This document shows, piece after piece, positions 8,337 through 15,636 of a stretch of 34,628 nt of DNA. A program made the translations under genes and the position numbers. Every line of letters starts with the position of its first letter. Position 1 is the stretch's first letter. The DNA lies in assembly GCA_021804355.1 (NCBI GenBank), contig JAJZHP010000017.1, positions 1 to 34,628 on the forward strand, read 5' to 3'. The stretch comes from Pseudomonadota bacterium (GTDB lineage: Bacteria; Pseudomonadota; Gammaproteobacteria; Pseudomonadales; Moraxellaceae). The notes under the pieces were generated by a model. The model saw only the letters and a list, made by a program, of their open reading frames with translations. It was not told the origin of the DNA and made no database searches.

Positions 8337-10247
8337 ATGAATCAAGCTCTATGGACACCTGACCCGCAACGCCTAGCCCAAACCCGCTGGCAGTCTTTTG
8401 TAAAATATCTGCTGCAACAAGGTCACCATCCGGGTGATGATCTACATGCATGGTCCCTGGAGCACCGTGAAGAGTTCTGGTCTTCGCTGGTGACTTTTTT
8501 AGATGTCAACATGTCGCCCTGGACTAGCGTGCTTACCCATGACCACATGCCGGGTGCACGCTGGTTTGAAGGCGCGCAATTTAATTTTGCGGAACAACTG
8601 CTGAGGCATGAAGGCATAGCCCTGATTGCTCATGATGAAACCGGACATCGTCGAGAACTTGATTTTTCTACCCTGCGTCAGCAGGTTGCCAGGTTGGCAG
8701 GGTGGATGCGGCAACAGGGTATCGTAGCCGGTGATCGGGTGGCTGCTGTATTGCCCAATGGTCCTGAAGCTGTCGTGAGTATGCTGGCCAGCGCTACGCT
8801 GGGAGCCATCTATTCATCGTGTTCACCTGATTTTGGTTTGCAGGGCTTGCTAGACCGTTTTGGGCAGATACAACCTCGACTGCTCATAGCTTGTAATCAT
8901 TATTTTTATGCAGGTAAACGGCAGGAGACACGTCCTAAAATTTTGAACTTGCAGGCAGCGTTACCTAGCGTGAAGAACGTGCTTTTTTGCAACCGCGATC
9001 TTTACCCTACCCACTCAGTGCTGGAATGGGAAGATTTGCCGCAGGGGTCTGAGCCACTGACCTATACCGCCCTGCCCTTTGCCTCTCCACTTTATATCCT
9101 GTACTCATCGGGCACGACCGGTGTGCCCAAATGTATCGTGCATGGAGCAGGCGGAACTTTGCTGCAACATTTTAAAGAACTGGCATTACATACGGATGTT
9201 CATGCCGGTGATAGGGTGTTTTACTTTACAACCTGTGGCTGGATGATGTGGAACTGGCTGGTCAGTTGTTTGGGGCTTGGAGCCACAGCCGTGCTTTATG
9301 ATGGATCTCCTTTTCAGCCAGAGACCTGTCTATGGGATATCGCTGACCAAGAGCAGCTGACGCATCTAGGGACCAGCGCCAAGTATCTAAGCCAGGCTGA
9401 AAAAATGGGTTTACAACCTCGAACGACACATCACCTTGCTCATCTGCGTACGCTCATGTCAACGGGATCTCCCTTGGCACATGAAAGTTTCGATTATGTT
9501 TATCGAGACATCAAAGAGGATATTGCACTCACCAGCATCTCCGGTGGCACGGATATTATTTCCTGTTTTGCGTTAGGCAACCCAATCCGACCTGTCTACC
9601 GTGGAGAGTTACAAAGCAAAGGCTTGGGCATGGCTGTTGAAATACGTGATGAGCAGGGGCAGCGACTAGGCATCGGTCAAAAAGGTGAACTTTGCTGTGT
9701 AAGAGCGTTTCCCAGTATGCCCCTGGGTTTTTGGGGCGATGAAGAGGGTCGTCGTTATCATGCTGCTTACTTTGAAAAATTCCCAGGTCTCTGGGCCCAT
9801 GGTGACTATGCCGAAGAAACCGAGCACGGAGGTATCATTATCCACGGCCGTTCTGATGCCGTACTGAATCCCGGTGGGGTACGTATAGGGACAGCAGAGA
9901 TTTATCGACAAGTTGAACGTCTGCCTGAAATTTTGGAATCACTGGCGGTAGGGCAACGTTGTGATCAGGATGAACGCATTGTGCTGTTCGTTCGCCTGGC
10001 TGAACATAGTACGTGGACGCATGAGTTGCAGGCCAAACTTCGACAGACGATACGTGAAGGTGCCACACCTCGACACGTCCCCGCCGTATTGGTCGTAGTC
10101 ACTGACTTGCCCCGCACCCGCTCCGGTAAAATTGCCGAACTCGCCGTGCGCCAAGTCATACATGGTCAACCAGTAAACAACGTAGAGGCGCTAGCTAATC
10201 CTGAGTGTTTACAGCAATTCAGGGACAGGCCTGAATTACAGAACTAG
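8337..10247 (+). CDS. aacS: Acetoacetyl-CoA synthetase
   Basis: A 636-residue ANL-superfamily enzyme that activates acetoacetate to acetoacetyl-CoA with ATP. The nucleotide loop is ILYSSGTTGVPKCIVHG (about residues 254-270). The acetoacetyl-CoA synthetase markers are FTTCGWMMWNWLV and ISGGTDIISCF, and the C-terminal catalytic Lys is K598 in RSGKIAEL. Acetoacetate is the product of HMG-CoA lyase at the end of leucine catabolism, so this gene completes the operon. Its ATG directly follows the liuD stop, with AAGGAAG as ribosome site. The stop codon overlaps the stop of the opposing PTPS-like gene inside a CTAG. No terminator hairpin was seen at this end. Confidence 0.93.
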   Translation: MNQALWTPDPQRLAQTRWQSFVKYLLQQGHHPGDDLHAWSLEHREEFWSSLVTFLDVNMSPWTSVLTHDHMPGARWFEGAQFNFAEQLLRHEGIALIAHDETGHRRELDFSTLRQQVARLAGWMRQQGIVAGDRVAAVLPNGPEAVVSMLASATLGAIYSSCSPDFGLQGLLDRFGQIQPRLLIACNHYFYAGKRQETRPKILNLQAALPSVKNVLFCNRDLYPTHSVLEWEDLPQGSEPLTYTALPFASPLYILYSSGTTGVPKCIVHGAGGTLLQHFKELALHTDVHAGDRVFYFTTCGWMMWNWLVSCLGLGATAVLYDGSPFQPETCLWDIADQEQLTHLGTSAKYLSQAEKMGLQPRTTHHLAHLRTLMSTGSPLAHESFDYVYRDIKEDIALTSISGGTDIISCFALGNPIRPVYRGELQSKGLGMAVEIRDEQGQRLGIGQKGELCCVRAFPSMPLGFWGDEEGRRYHAAYFEKFPGLWAHGDYAEETEHGGIIIHGRSDAVLNPGGVRIGTAEIYRQVERLPEILESLAVGQRCDQDERIVLFVRLAEHSTWTHELQAKLRQTIREGATPRHVPAVLVVVTDLPRTRSGKIAELAVRQVIHGQPVNNVEALANPECLQQFRDRPELQN

Positions 10248-10846
10248 TCTCCAGGATGAACCTGATGAAGAGCGACAGGGTTGGTAAAAACATCACCGCT
10301 GAGTAGCTTGTCATAGAAGTCAGGGTCGTTCCACTCTTCCCTCACCTGGGGAGAGAAAATGATTTGGTTCAGTGCAATCATGCCCATGCGTGGGTTATAG
10401 GCATCTTCTCGGAAACACTGGGCATAACCACTTTCCGTCTCGTGGGCAATGATGGAGTGTAAAACCACATCGCCTTCACCATTACTCATTTTAGTCTGTT
10501 TAAGGACAGCATCGATCATCACAAAAAAAAGACGAGAAAACTGCTCAGCTGAAGGCGATACCGGCACACTGACCCAACGGGCGCTGTAGCGCTGACACGA
10601 GTCCTTGTAGCCTTCATCATCACGATCCCAGAACGTCACCGCATGATCAAAAGCATCAATGAGGTCACGAAGGTGGCCTTTCATCAAACCAAAGTCATAC
10701 ACCATGTGACCATGATCAAGCGCATGCGCTTCTAAGAGAACCTCTACCTTGTAACTATGGCCGTGCAAAGAACGGCGACAACGGTCAGTCGAGCAGTTGC
10801 GGACGATATGTGCACTCTCGAAATCAAACAACTTGCGTATGAGCAT
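10244..10846 (-). CDS. 6-Pyruvoyl-tetrahydropterin synthase / QueD-like protein
   Basis: A 200-residue PTPS-fold protein. Zinc ligands His13 (FESAH), His28 and His30 (LHGH) are present, as are the catalytic Cys23, the Asp67-His68 relay (AFDHAV) and the C-terminal Glu in AHETESGYA. QueD proteins convert dihydroneopterin triphosphate to 6-carboxytetrahydropterin for queuosine; other members make or cleave pyruvoyl pterins. This one is about 80 residues longer than E. coli QueD, with extra sequence between the Asp-His pair and the terminal Glu and a C-terminal extension. The Cys-to-HGH spacing is four residues instead of three. It is probably a proteobacterial long variant whose exact reaction is uncertain. 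It is divergent from mdh. Confidence 0.8.
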   Translation of the reverse strand: MLIRKLFDFESAHIVRNCSTDRCRRSLHGHSYKVEVLLEAHALDHGHMVYDFGLMKGHLRDLIDAFDHAVTFWDRDDEGYKDSCQRYSARWVSVPVSPSAEQFSRLFFVMIDAVLKQTKMSNGEGDVVLHSIIAHETESGYAQCFREDAYNPRMGMIALNQIIFSPQVREEWNDPDFYDKLLSGDVFTNPVALHQVHPGD

Positions 10847-10978
10847 GAAAGAAAACTCTAATCATTCAGCTCGTATTCTACCGCAAATTTAAGGATTCCA
10901 ACGTGCAGGAAAACCCTTCGGCGTGTACAATCCTAAGGCATTTTTGCAACCTATCACCATTGAGCTTAGGAGTTGCCC

Positions 10979-11959
10979 ATGAAAAGTCCCGTTCGCGTGG
11001 CTGTTACCGGTGCCGCAGGTCAGATCAGCTATTCCCTACTGTTCCGCATTGCTTCTGGTTCCATGCTGGGTCCGGACCAACCGGTTATATTACAGCTGCT
11101 CGAAATCACCCCTGCTCTGGACGCACTCAAGGGTGTTGCCATGGAGTTGGATGATTGTGCATTTCCAACGTTGGCCGGCATCGTCATGACGGATAACCCC
11201 GAAGTGGCTTTCAAGGATGTTGACTACGCCTTGCTGGTCGGTGCTCGTCCACGTGGCCCAGGTATGGAACGTAAGGACTTGCTGGAAGCTAATGCTGCTA
11301 TTTTCTCAGTTCAGGGCAAGGCTTTGAACAAAGTTGCAAGTCGTCATGTCAAAGTTCTGGTCGTAGGCAACCCTGCTAATACCAACTCCCTGATCGCCCA
11401 GCGCAATGCGCCGGATATTGATCCTCGCCAGTTCACGGCCATGACCCGTCTGGATCATAATCGTGCCATGGCTCAGTTGGCAGGCAAGACGGGGAAAAGC
11501 ATCAATGATGTGAAGAAAATCATCATTTGGGGCAATCACTCTTCGACCCAGTACCCTGATATTTCCAAGGCAACCGTAGCAGGTCAGGCCGCTCCTTCCT
11601 TGGTGGATAATACCTGGTATGAGAGTGACTACATCCCCTGTGTACAGCAGCGTGGAGCAGCCATTATCAAGGCTCGTGGAGCCTCTTCAGCTGCCAGCGC
11701 GGCATCGGCTGCTGTTGATCATATGCGTACTTGGGCCTTGGGCACAGCGGATAACGACTGGGTGTCCATGTCGGTATACTCGGATGGGTCGTACGGTATT
11801 GAAAAGGGCCTCATCTATTCATTCCCCTGTACCTGTAAACATGGTGACTGGTCTATCGTTCAGGGCTTGGACATTTCTGAGTTTTCTCGTGCTCGTATGG
11901 CCGCCACTGAAAAAGAACTGAAGGAAGAACGTGACGCGGTCAGTCACTTGCTCCCTTAA
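10979..11959 (+). CDS. mdh: Malate dehydrogenase (NAD, cytosolic type)
   Basis: A 326-residue NAD-dependent malate dehydrogenase of the TCA cycle. The NAD loop is [15 protein letters not shown] (residues 7-21). Substrate arginines lie in [11 protein letters not shown]. The relay Asp159 is in RLDHNRA, and the catalytic His187 is in [12 protein letters not shown]. It belongs to the cytosolic/MDH2-like branch and not to the 312-residue E. coli type. The ATG at 10979 is preceded by AGGAG at 6 bp; a TTG two codons upstream is in frame but less likely. A TACAAT at 10926 is a fair -10 element without a clear -35. It is monocistronic and followed by a hairpin. Confidence 0.96.
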   Translation: MKSPVRVAVTGAAGQISYSLLFRIASGSMLGPDQPVILQLLEITPALDALKGVAMELDDCAFPTLAGIVMTDNPEVAFKDVDYALLVGARPRGPGMERKDLLEANAAIFSVQGKALNKVASRHVKVLVVGNPANTNSLIAQRNAPDIDPRQFTAMTRLDHNRAMAQLAGKTGKSINDVKKIIIWGNHSSTQYPDISKATVAGQAAPSLVDNTWYESDYIPCVQQRGAAIIKARGASSAASAASAAVDHMRTWALGTADNDWVSMSVYSDGSYGIEKGLIYSFPCTCKHGDWSIVQGLDISEFSRARMAATEKELKEERDAVSHLLP

Positions 11960-11969
11960 GTCAAGCCAG

Positions 11970-12004
11970 CAGGATGGAGTTATACTAAAACCAACTCCAT
12001 CCTG
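11970..12004 (+). terminator. Perfect 12-bp hairpin after mdh
   Basis: CAGGATGGAGTT at 11970 and AACTCCATCCTG at 11993 form a perfect 12-bp stem with an 11-nt loop, 11 bp after the mdh stop. No run of T follows, so termination would be weak or need a factor. The loop begins with TATACT, a good -10 sequence, which could serve the carbonic anhydrase gene 20 bp further on. Confidence 0.6.
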
Positions 12005-12023
12005 TCATTCAGCTGAGTAGATC

Positions 12024-12740
12024 ATGAGTTCTTCACATACGCTGGACAATATTTTTTCTAATAACCGTCGCTGGGCTGAAGAAGTGCAGCGTGATCATCC
12101 CGATTTCTTTCCTAGACTTGAAAAGCAGCAATCCCCAGAGTACTTGTGGATAGGTTGCGCGGACTCACGAGTTTCAGCCAATGAAATCATGGGATTGCTG
12201 CCTGGTGAAGTGTTCGTACACCGAAATGTAGCTAATGTGGTCGTCCATACGGATTTTAATTGCCTTTCCGTACTGCAATACGCTATCGATGTCTTGCAGG
12301 TCAAACATGTCATCGTAACAGGTCACTATGGTTGCGGTGGTGTACGGGCTGCTCTAGAGAATCGGAGCATGGGCCTCATTGATAATTGGTTGCGCAACAT
12401 AAAAGACGTCTATTTCAAGCACGAAAACTTGTTTACTCATTTATCTGCGGATGAATCGGCAGAACTACTTTGCGAAATCAATGTTCGTGAACAGGTGGGT
12501 AATGTTTGCCATACTACGATTTTGCAAGATGCCTGGAAACGAGGGCAAGCGGTCACGGTTCATGGTTTAATCTATAGTTTGCATGATGGCATTCTTAATG
12601 ATTTGGATGTCAATGTCAGCGGCATGCAAGACATACCTAGTATTTATAGGATGTACAGCGATGCCGAAATGCTGGCTCGTCTACCTTCTCAACGACGTCG
12701 GCTCCAACAGAGTGCGCAGGTAGGTTCTCAGCAGCAATAA
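12024..12740 (+). CDS. can: Beta-class carbonic anhydrase
   Basis: A 238-residue beta-carbonic anhydrase interconverting CO2 and bicarbonate in the cytoplasm. Zinc ligands are Cys45, His101 and Cys104 (GCADSRVSANE and TGHYGCGGVRAAL), and the Asp47-Arg49 dyad is intact. The N-terminus with FSNNRRWAEEV and the INVREQVGNV stretch match the Can branch of proteobacteria. Bicarbonate is the substrate of both biotin carboxylases in the window (LiuD and AtuF), but there is no sign of co-regulation. The ribosome site is weak (GAGTAGATC). The 3' end lies inside a hairpin. Confidence 0.95.
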   Translation: MSSSHTLDNIFSNNRRWAEEVQRDHPDFFPRLEKQQSPEYLWIGCADSRVSANEIMGLLPGEVFVHRNVANVVVHTDFNCLSVLQYAIDVLQVKHVIVTGHYGCGGVRAALENRSMGLIDNWLRNIKDVYFKHENLFTHLSADESAELLCEINVREQVGNVCHTTILQDAWKRGQAVTVHGLIYSLHDGILNDLDVNVSGMQDIPSIYRMYSDAEMLARLPSQRRRLQQSAQVGSQQQ

Positions 12741-12755
12741 GCTCGCGCTGCTGAG
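12727..12755 (+). terminator. Hairpin overlapping the end of can
   Basis: CTCAGCAGC at 12727 and GCTGCTGAG at 12747 give a perfect 9-bp stem. The can stop codon lies in the 11-nt loop, so the left arm is coding. Only a short T-rich tract follows. It is likely a weak terminator or a 3'-end stabiliser. Confidence 0.5.
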
Positions 12756-12765
12756 TTATGACATA

Positions 12766-12779
12766 TTATTCATGAATAA
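12766..12779. promoter_or_regulatory. 14-bp perfect palindrome before the SPFH lipoprotein gene
   Basis: TTATTCATGAATAA is a perfect palindrome 60 bp before the GTG start of the following gene. It could be an operator. No regulator is identifiable and no good promoter is evident around it. Confidence 0.3.
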
Positions 12780-12839
12780 GGATAGATACTCTCTTCTATG
12801 ATGTTGGGAATCAGTTCTGCTTAACCAGAGGATGCCATC

Positions 12840-13640
12840 GTGAAATTTTCTACTTTACTCCTATCGTTCGGTGTGACCAGTTTGCTGGCAGGATGCAGCA
12901 CGATTGGATCTGGCCATCAAGGCATAGAATGGACCCCAACTCATGGGACGTTAGAGAGTCCTTTGACAGAAGGTTTTCATGTAATTTCACCGTTTAGCCG
13001 TATTTATGATTATGACCTGCGTGAGCAGGAACATCATGAAGAACTTCAGGTACTAGCCAATAATGGGCTGGCTATTTCGCTCGATACCTCGATTCAGTAC
13101 CAGCCGGTGGCAGCTGAGGTTTATGCACTGCAGACTCAGATAGGCCCTAATTACTATGATGTTGTCCTTGAGCCTATCTTGCGTAGCGGTGCTCGCAAAG
13201 TTGTTGGGCGTTACAGCCCTGAAGAAATTTATTCAACCAAGCGTGAAGAAGTGGAACACGAGATTTTTAATGAAGTGCAACGCAAGCTGATTCATCAGCA
13301 TATTCAAGTCAACAGTATCCTGATTGCTGATGTTCATTTGCCCAAGATTGTAGAAGCAGCCATTGAGGAAAAACTGCGTCGTGAGCAGCAAGCGTTAGCT
13401 ATGAAGTTCGTGCTTGATAAGGAACGGCAGGAATCTGAACGTAAGCGTATCCAGGCTGACGGTATAGCTACTTACCAACGCATCATCAGCCAGGGGCTGA
13501 GTGAACCTATCCTGCGCTGGAAGCAGATTGAGGCTATGGAAAAACTGGCTGAATCTCCGAACAGCAAGATGATCATTATGGGTTCAGGCAAGGACTCCCA
13601 GGTGCCTGTGTTGCTAAATACCGAGGGTGGTAGTCATTGA
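12840..13640 (+). CDS. SPFH/prohibitin-like lipoprotein
   Basis: A 266-residue protein starting at GTG, with AGAGGA 7 bp upstream. Residues 1-18 form a lipoprotein signal ending in LLAG before Cys19. The next residue is Ser, not Asp, which by the usual sorting rule favours the outer membrane. The rest resembles the SPFH (band 7) domain of prohibitins: a beta-rich part with YDYDLREQ and LAISLDTSIQYQ (about residues 50-95), then VLEPILRSGARKVVGRYSPEEIYSTKRE, then a long charged helix with EEKLRREQQALAMKF (about 180-215). SPFH proteins form ring oligomers on membranes and often regulate proteases. Most bacterial ones use a transmembrane anchor, so a lipid anchor is notable. No partner protease gene is adjacent. 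Confidence 0.78.
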   Translation: MKFSTLLLSFGVTSLLAGCSTIGSGHQGIEWTPTHGTLESPLTEGFHVISPFSRIYDYDLREQEHHEELQVLANNGLAISLDTSIQYQPVAAEVYALQTQIGPNYYDVVLEPILRSGARKVVGRYSPEEIYSTKREEVEHEIFNEVQRKLIHQHIQVNSILIADVHLPKIVEAAIEEKLRREQQALAMKFVLDKERQESERKRIQADGIATYQRIISQGLSEPILRWKQIEAMEKLAESPNSKMIIMGSGKDSQVPVLLNTEGGSH

Positions 13641-13646
13641 TATCAA

Positions 13647-13679
13647 CTTTAAGCCCCCGTTACCTACGGGGGCTTAAAG
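13647..13679. terminator. Bidirectional terminator-like hairpin
   Basis: CTTTAAGCCCCCGT at 13647 and ACGGGGGCTTAAAG at 13666 make a perfect 14-bp, GC-centred stem with a 5-nt loop. It lies between convergent genes (stops at 13640 and 13692), so it can serve both. The A/T ends of the stem supply short T tracts on each strand. Confidence 0.85.
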
Positions 13680-13691
13680 GCTGTCTCTTCT

Positions 13692-14423
13692 CTAAAAAAA
13701 CTCATATTCCAGACGAGCCACCCATGTGGTATCGGGTGCGGAACGATTCGTTCCTAGCAACCAGCCTACTTGGTACTCCATTTCTCCACCCTGATGTCCT
13801 AGGTGAATTTCTCCATAAAGTGCCGGTCCAAGTTGATAACTTGAATCGGTAGGTCGCAAGTAGGCTTCCAAGGCAGGTTGCCAGGGGTCACTGTAGCGAT
13901 AACTGACACTATAGGTCGTACGAAACCCCGGCTTTGCCGTAAATTGAGGGTGAATCTCGTGTTCCCAGATCATATTCATGCGTTGGGTAAAAAGTCCATC
14001 CTGACGCTCTAGCAAAGGTCCCAGTTCAAGGTTATCGGGCACCCCTGCCCGACCTGAAGCCTCATAAGAGACAAGGAAACCAGGAGTTGCCCAAAAATTG
14101 CCCTCTTCAGCTAACTGAAATGTGTTTTCAAATTCATAACCCAGTTGATGCAAGGATGATCCTGGAGTATTGCTTTCTTTCCAGAAGTAAGCTTCTGCCT
14201 TCCACCAGGATGTCCAGGCGTGTGCCACAGACAGGTCCGTTTCATTCATATTTTGTAAAGCAGGTGAAGGATCGCGATCAGCATAACTGCGCATTTCCAC
14301 CTCGCTCTGCCCTTGCACCACCAAGGGTGAATACACGACATAGTCGTTGGCATGTGCGCCTAACATAACACTTAAAATTGCTAGGGTAGTCAAGCCTGAC
14401 CTAGGCTGAATAAGCTGGTTCAT
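13692..14423 (-). CDS. Predicted outer membrane beta-barrel protein, Fur-linked
   Basis: A 243-residue protein I cannot assign to a named family. The first 25 residues are a Sec signal with likely cleavage after GAHA. The mature part alternates polar and aromatic residues in short strands (YSVSYRYSDPW, MEYQVGWLLGTN, WVARLEYEFF) and ends in Phe, as outer membrane barrels do. It is too short for a classical 16-strand porin; 8 to 12 strands are likely. It starts within the end of the cupredoxin gene (4-bp ATGA overlap), so the two are translationally coupled and share the Fur-like box upstream. A role in iron acquisition or in holding the cupredoxin-like protein is an inference from that context only. 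Confidence 0.7.
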   Translation of the reverse strand: MNQLIQPRSGLTTLAILSVMLGAHANDYVVYSPLVVQGQSEVEMRSYADRDPSPALQNMNETDLSVAHAWTSWWKAEAYFWKESNTPGSSLHQLGYEFENTFQLAEEGNFWATPGFLVSYEASGRAGVPDNLELGPLLERQDGLFTQRMNMIWEHEIHPQFTAKPGFRTTYSVSYRYSDPWQPALEAYLRPTDSSYQLGPALYGEIHLGHQGGEMEYQVGWLLGTNRSAPDTTWVARLEYEFF

Positions 14424-14737
14424 TCGGCTTCCACGCGACCTCGTACTTGATCATTGAAATCATTAAAGTAGGCATATCGTCCTGGCTTTAAAGGCCCCAG
14501 ATAAATGACCGTGTCATGCTGAGCGGGCACAACCACTTCACGTGAAAAATCCTCACTTTCAAACTCGATGGCTTCAGTTCCCTCATTCCTGATGGTGAGC
14601 TTAATCTTGGTATTGGCAGGTATCTTTAAGGCTTGAGGCCAAAAAGCATGCTGTCTGGCTTGTATCATGTAGGTTGTTTCTGCTTGTGATTTCATGCTTA
14701 AACTGGCTATGGCTAGTACGGCTAAAACCTGTCGCAT
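14420..14737 (-). CDS. Periplasmic cupredoxin-like protein
   Basis: A 105-residue protein with a signal peptide cleaved after about Ala19 and a single cupredoxin-type beta domain (ALKIPANTKIKLTIRNEG, then FESEDFSREVVVPA, then LGPLKPGRYAYFNDF). This layout matches the small cupredoxin_1 proteins often found with FTR1-type iron permeases. No Cys is present in the whole protein and the usual Cys-His-Met copper ligands are missing, so it is not a blue-copper electron carrier. Acidic residues or the few His could bind metal. A very strong AGGAGGAG precedes the ATG, and a Fur-like box starts 15 bp upstream of it. No FTR1 permease gene is adjacent. Confidence 0.75.
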   Translation of the reverse strand: MRQVLAVLAIASLSMKSQAETTYMIQARQHAFWPQALKIPANTKIKLTIRNEGTEAIEFESEDFSREVVVPAQHDTVIYLGPLKPGRYAYFNDFNDQVRGRVEAE

Positions 14738-14751
14738 TACTCCTCCTTATT

Positions 14752-14770
14752 GCGAATAATAATCATTAAT
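14752..14770. promoter_or_regulatory. Fur box upstream of the cupredoxin-barrel operon
   Basis: GCGAATAATAATCATTAAT matches 14 of 19 positions of the Fur consensus GATAATGATAATCATTATC. It overlaps a possible -10 (TATTAT on the minus strand) and lies just ahead of the ribosome site of the cupredoxin gene. Repression by Fur with iron is expected. Confidence 0.7.
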
Positions 14771-14850
14771 GTGCTATGGCTAAGTATTTAGATCTGCCAC
14801 TCCTCAAGACTCGAGGAGTTGTCAAATAAATCAACTTAGGTGAAACCTTA

Positions 14851-14877
14851 TCTAAACGATAATAGTTATCATTTAGA
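14851..14877. promoter_or_regulatory. Second Fur-like palindrome in the divergent region
   Basis: An imperfect 27-bp palindrome. Its outer arms are TCTAAA and TTTAGA, with GATAAT and TTATC inside. The stretch starting at 14858 matches 13 of 19 Fur-consensus positions. It lies 113 bp before the cytochrome b561 start and 113 bp behind the cupredoxin start, so it could control either direction. Confidence 0.55.
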
Positions 14878-14990
14878 TTAAAGTCAAGCGCCCAGCATTT
14901 ACTTTAAGATACACACCAGAAACCAAACAAAAAGGGGGCTGTCTTTAACTCGTCACGCAGGCAAGGTAGGATGTTCCACCTGAAAAACTG

Positions 14991-15572
14991 ATGGGAATGT
15001 TGTCCATGGATGCAATATCTACTACTTCACTTAAACCAACACGCTACGACTCAACCACAGTAGGTTTGCACTGGTTAACGGCGGCACTGATTATCGTGAT
15101 GTTTACCCTGGCTGAAATCTGGGATTTCTTACCGCATGGTTCTGCTGCTAAAAAAGCATTGCAGTCCCTGCATATCTCACTGGGCATCATACTGACGTTG
15201 GTACTGGTTGTGCGCCTGACATGGCGTTTTACGCGAGGAACCAAAATCCCGGTCGCCTCGAAAAACATCCAAGAAGTAGCTGCCGTCGCCATGCAGCACG
15301 CCCTGTATCTATTGCTGGTTGTGCAAATTGTTTTGGGCTATGTCTTTCGATGGGCACAAGCAGAAAGTTTTATGTTTTTTGGGCTTTTTCCGGTGCAGTT
15401 TGCCACGCTGAAAGACAAGGCTCTAGATCATACCGTGGGTAATTTTCACGATATCATCGGCTGGACCATCATCGTGCTGGCTGGTCTTCATGCGGCGGCA
15501 GCTTTGATGCATCATTACGTGCTTAAGGATGATGTTCTGAGCAGAATGCTGCCGGAAAAGTTACAGAAGTAA
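14991..15572 (+). CDS. Cytochrome b561 family protein
   Basis: A 193-residue inner membrane diheme b-type cytochrome of the CybB/YodB type. Four membrane helices are evident (about residues 24-44, 60-80, 102-122 and 153-178). Candidate heme ligands are His27 (GLHWLTA), His61 (SLHISLG), His153 (FHDIIGW) and His167 (GLHAAAALMHH). Such proteins move electrons between the quinone pool and periplasmic acceptors, sometimes superoxide. It is divergent from the Fur-linked cupredoxin gene. Several in-frame ATGs exist (14991, 14997, 15006); the 15006 start has GGGA 9 bp before it, while the others have poor ribosome sites. A hairpin follows. Confidence 0.88.
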   Translation: MGMLSMDAISTTSLKPTRYDSTTVGLHWLTAALIIVMFTLAEIWDFLPHGSAAKKALQSLHISLGIILTLVLVVRLTWRFTRGTKIPVASKNIQEVAAVAMQHALYLLLVVQIVLGYVFRWAQAESFMFFGLFPVQFATLKDKALDHTVGNFHDIIGWTIIVLAGLHAAAALMHHYVLKDDVLSRMLPEKLQK

Positions 15573-15586
15573 ATCATCCTCTATAT

Positions 15587-15625
15587 CACATGAACAGGAT
15601 CCGGTTAGATGATCCTGTTCATGTG
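15587..15625. terminator. Perfect 15-bp hairpin between convergent genes
   Basis: CACATGAACAGGATC at 15587 and GATCCTGTTCATGTG at 15611 form a perfect 15-bp stem with a 9-nt loop. It lies 14 bp after the b561 stop and 11 bp beyond the stop of the opposing lipoprotein gene, so it is a shared terminator without a clear T run. Confidence 0.75.
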
Positions 15626-15636
15626 GGTCAGCCCCG

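Noticed and set aside
8337-10247. Acetyl-CoA or propionyl-CoA synthetase assignment
   Set aside because: The GWMMWNWLV and GGTDIISCF stretches and the operon position with leucine catabolism genes favour acetoacetyl-CoA synthetase.
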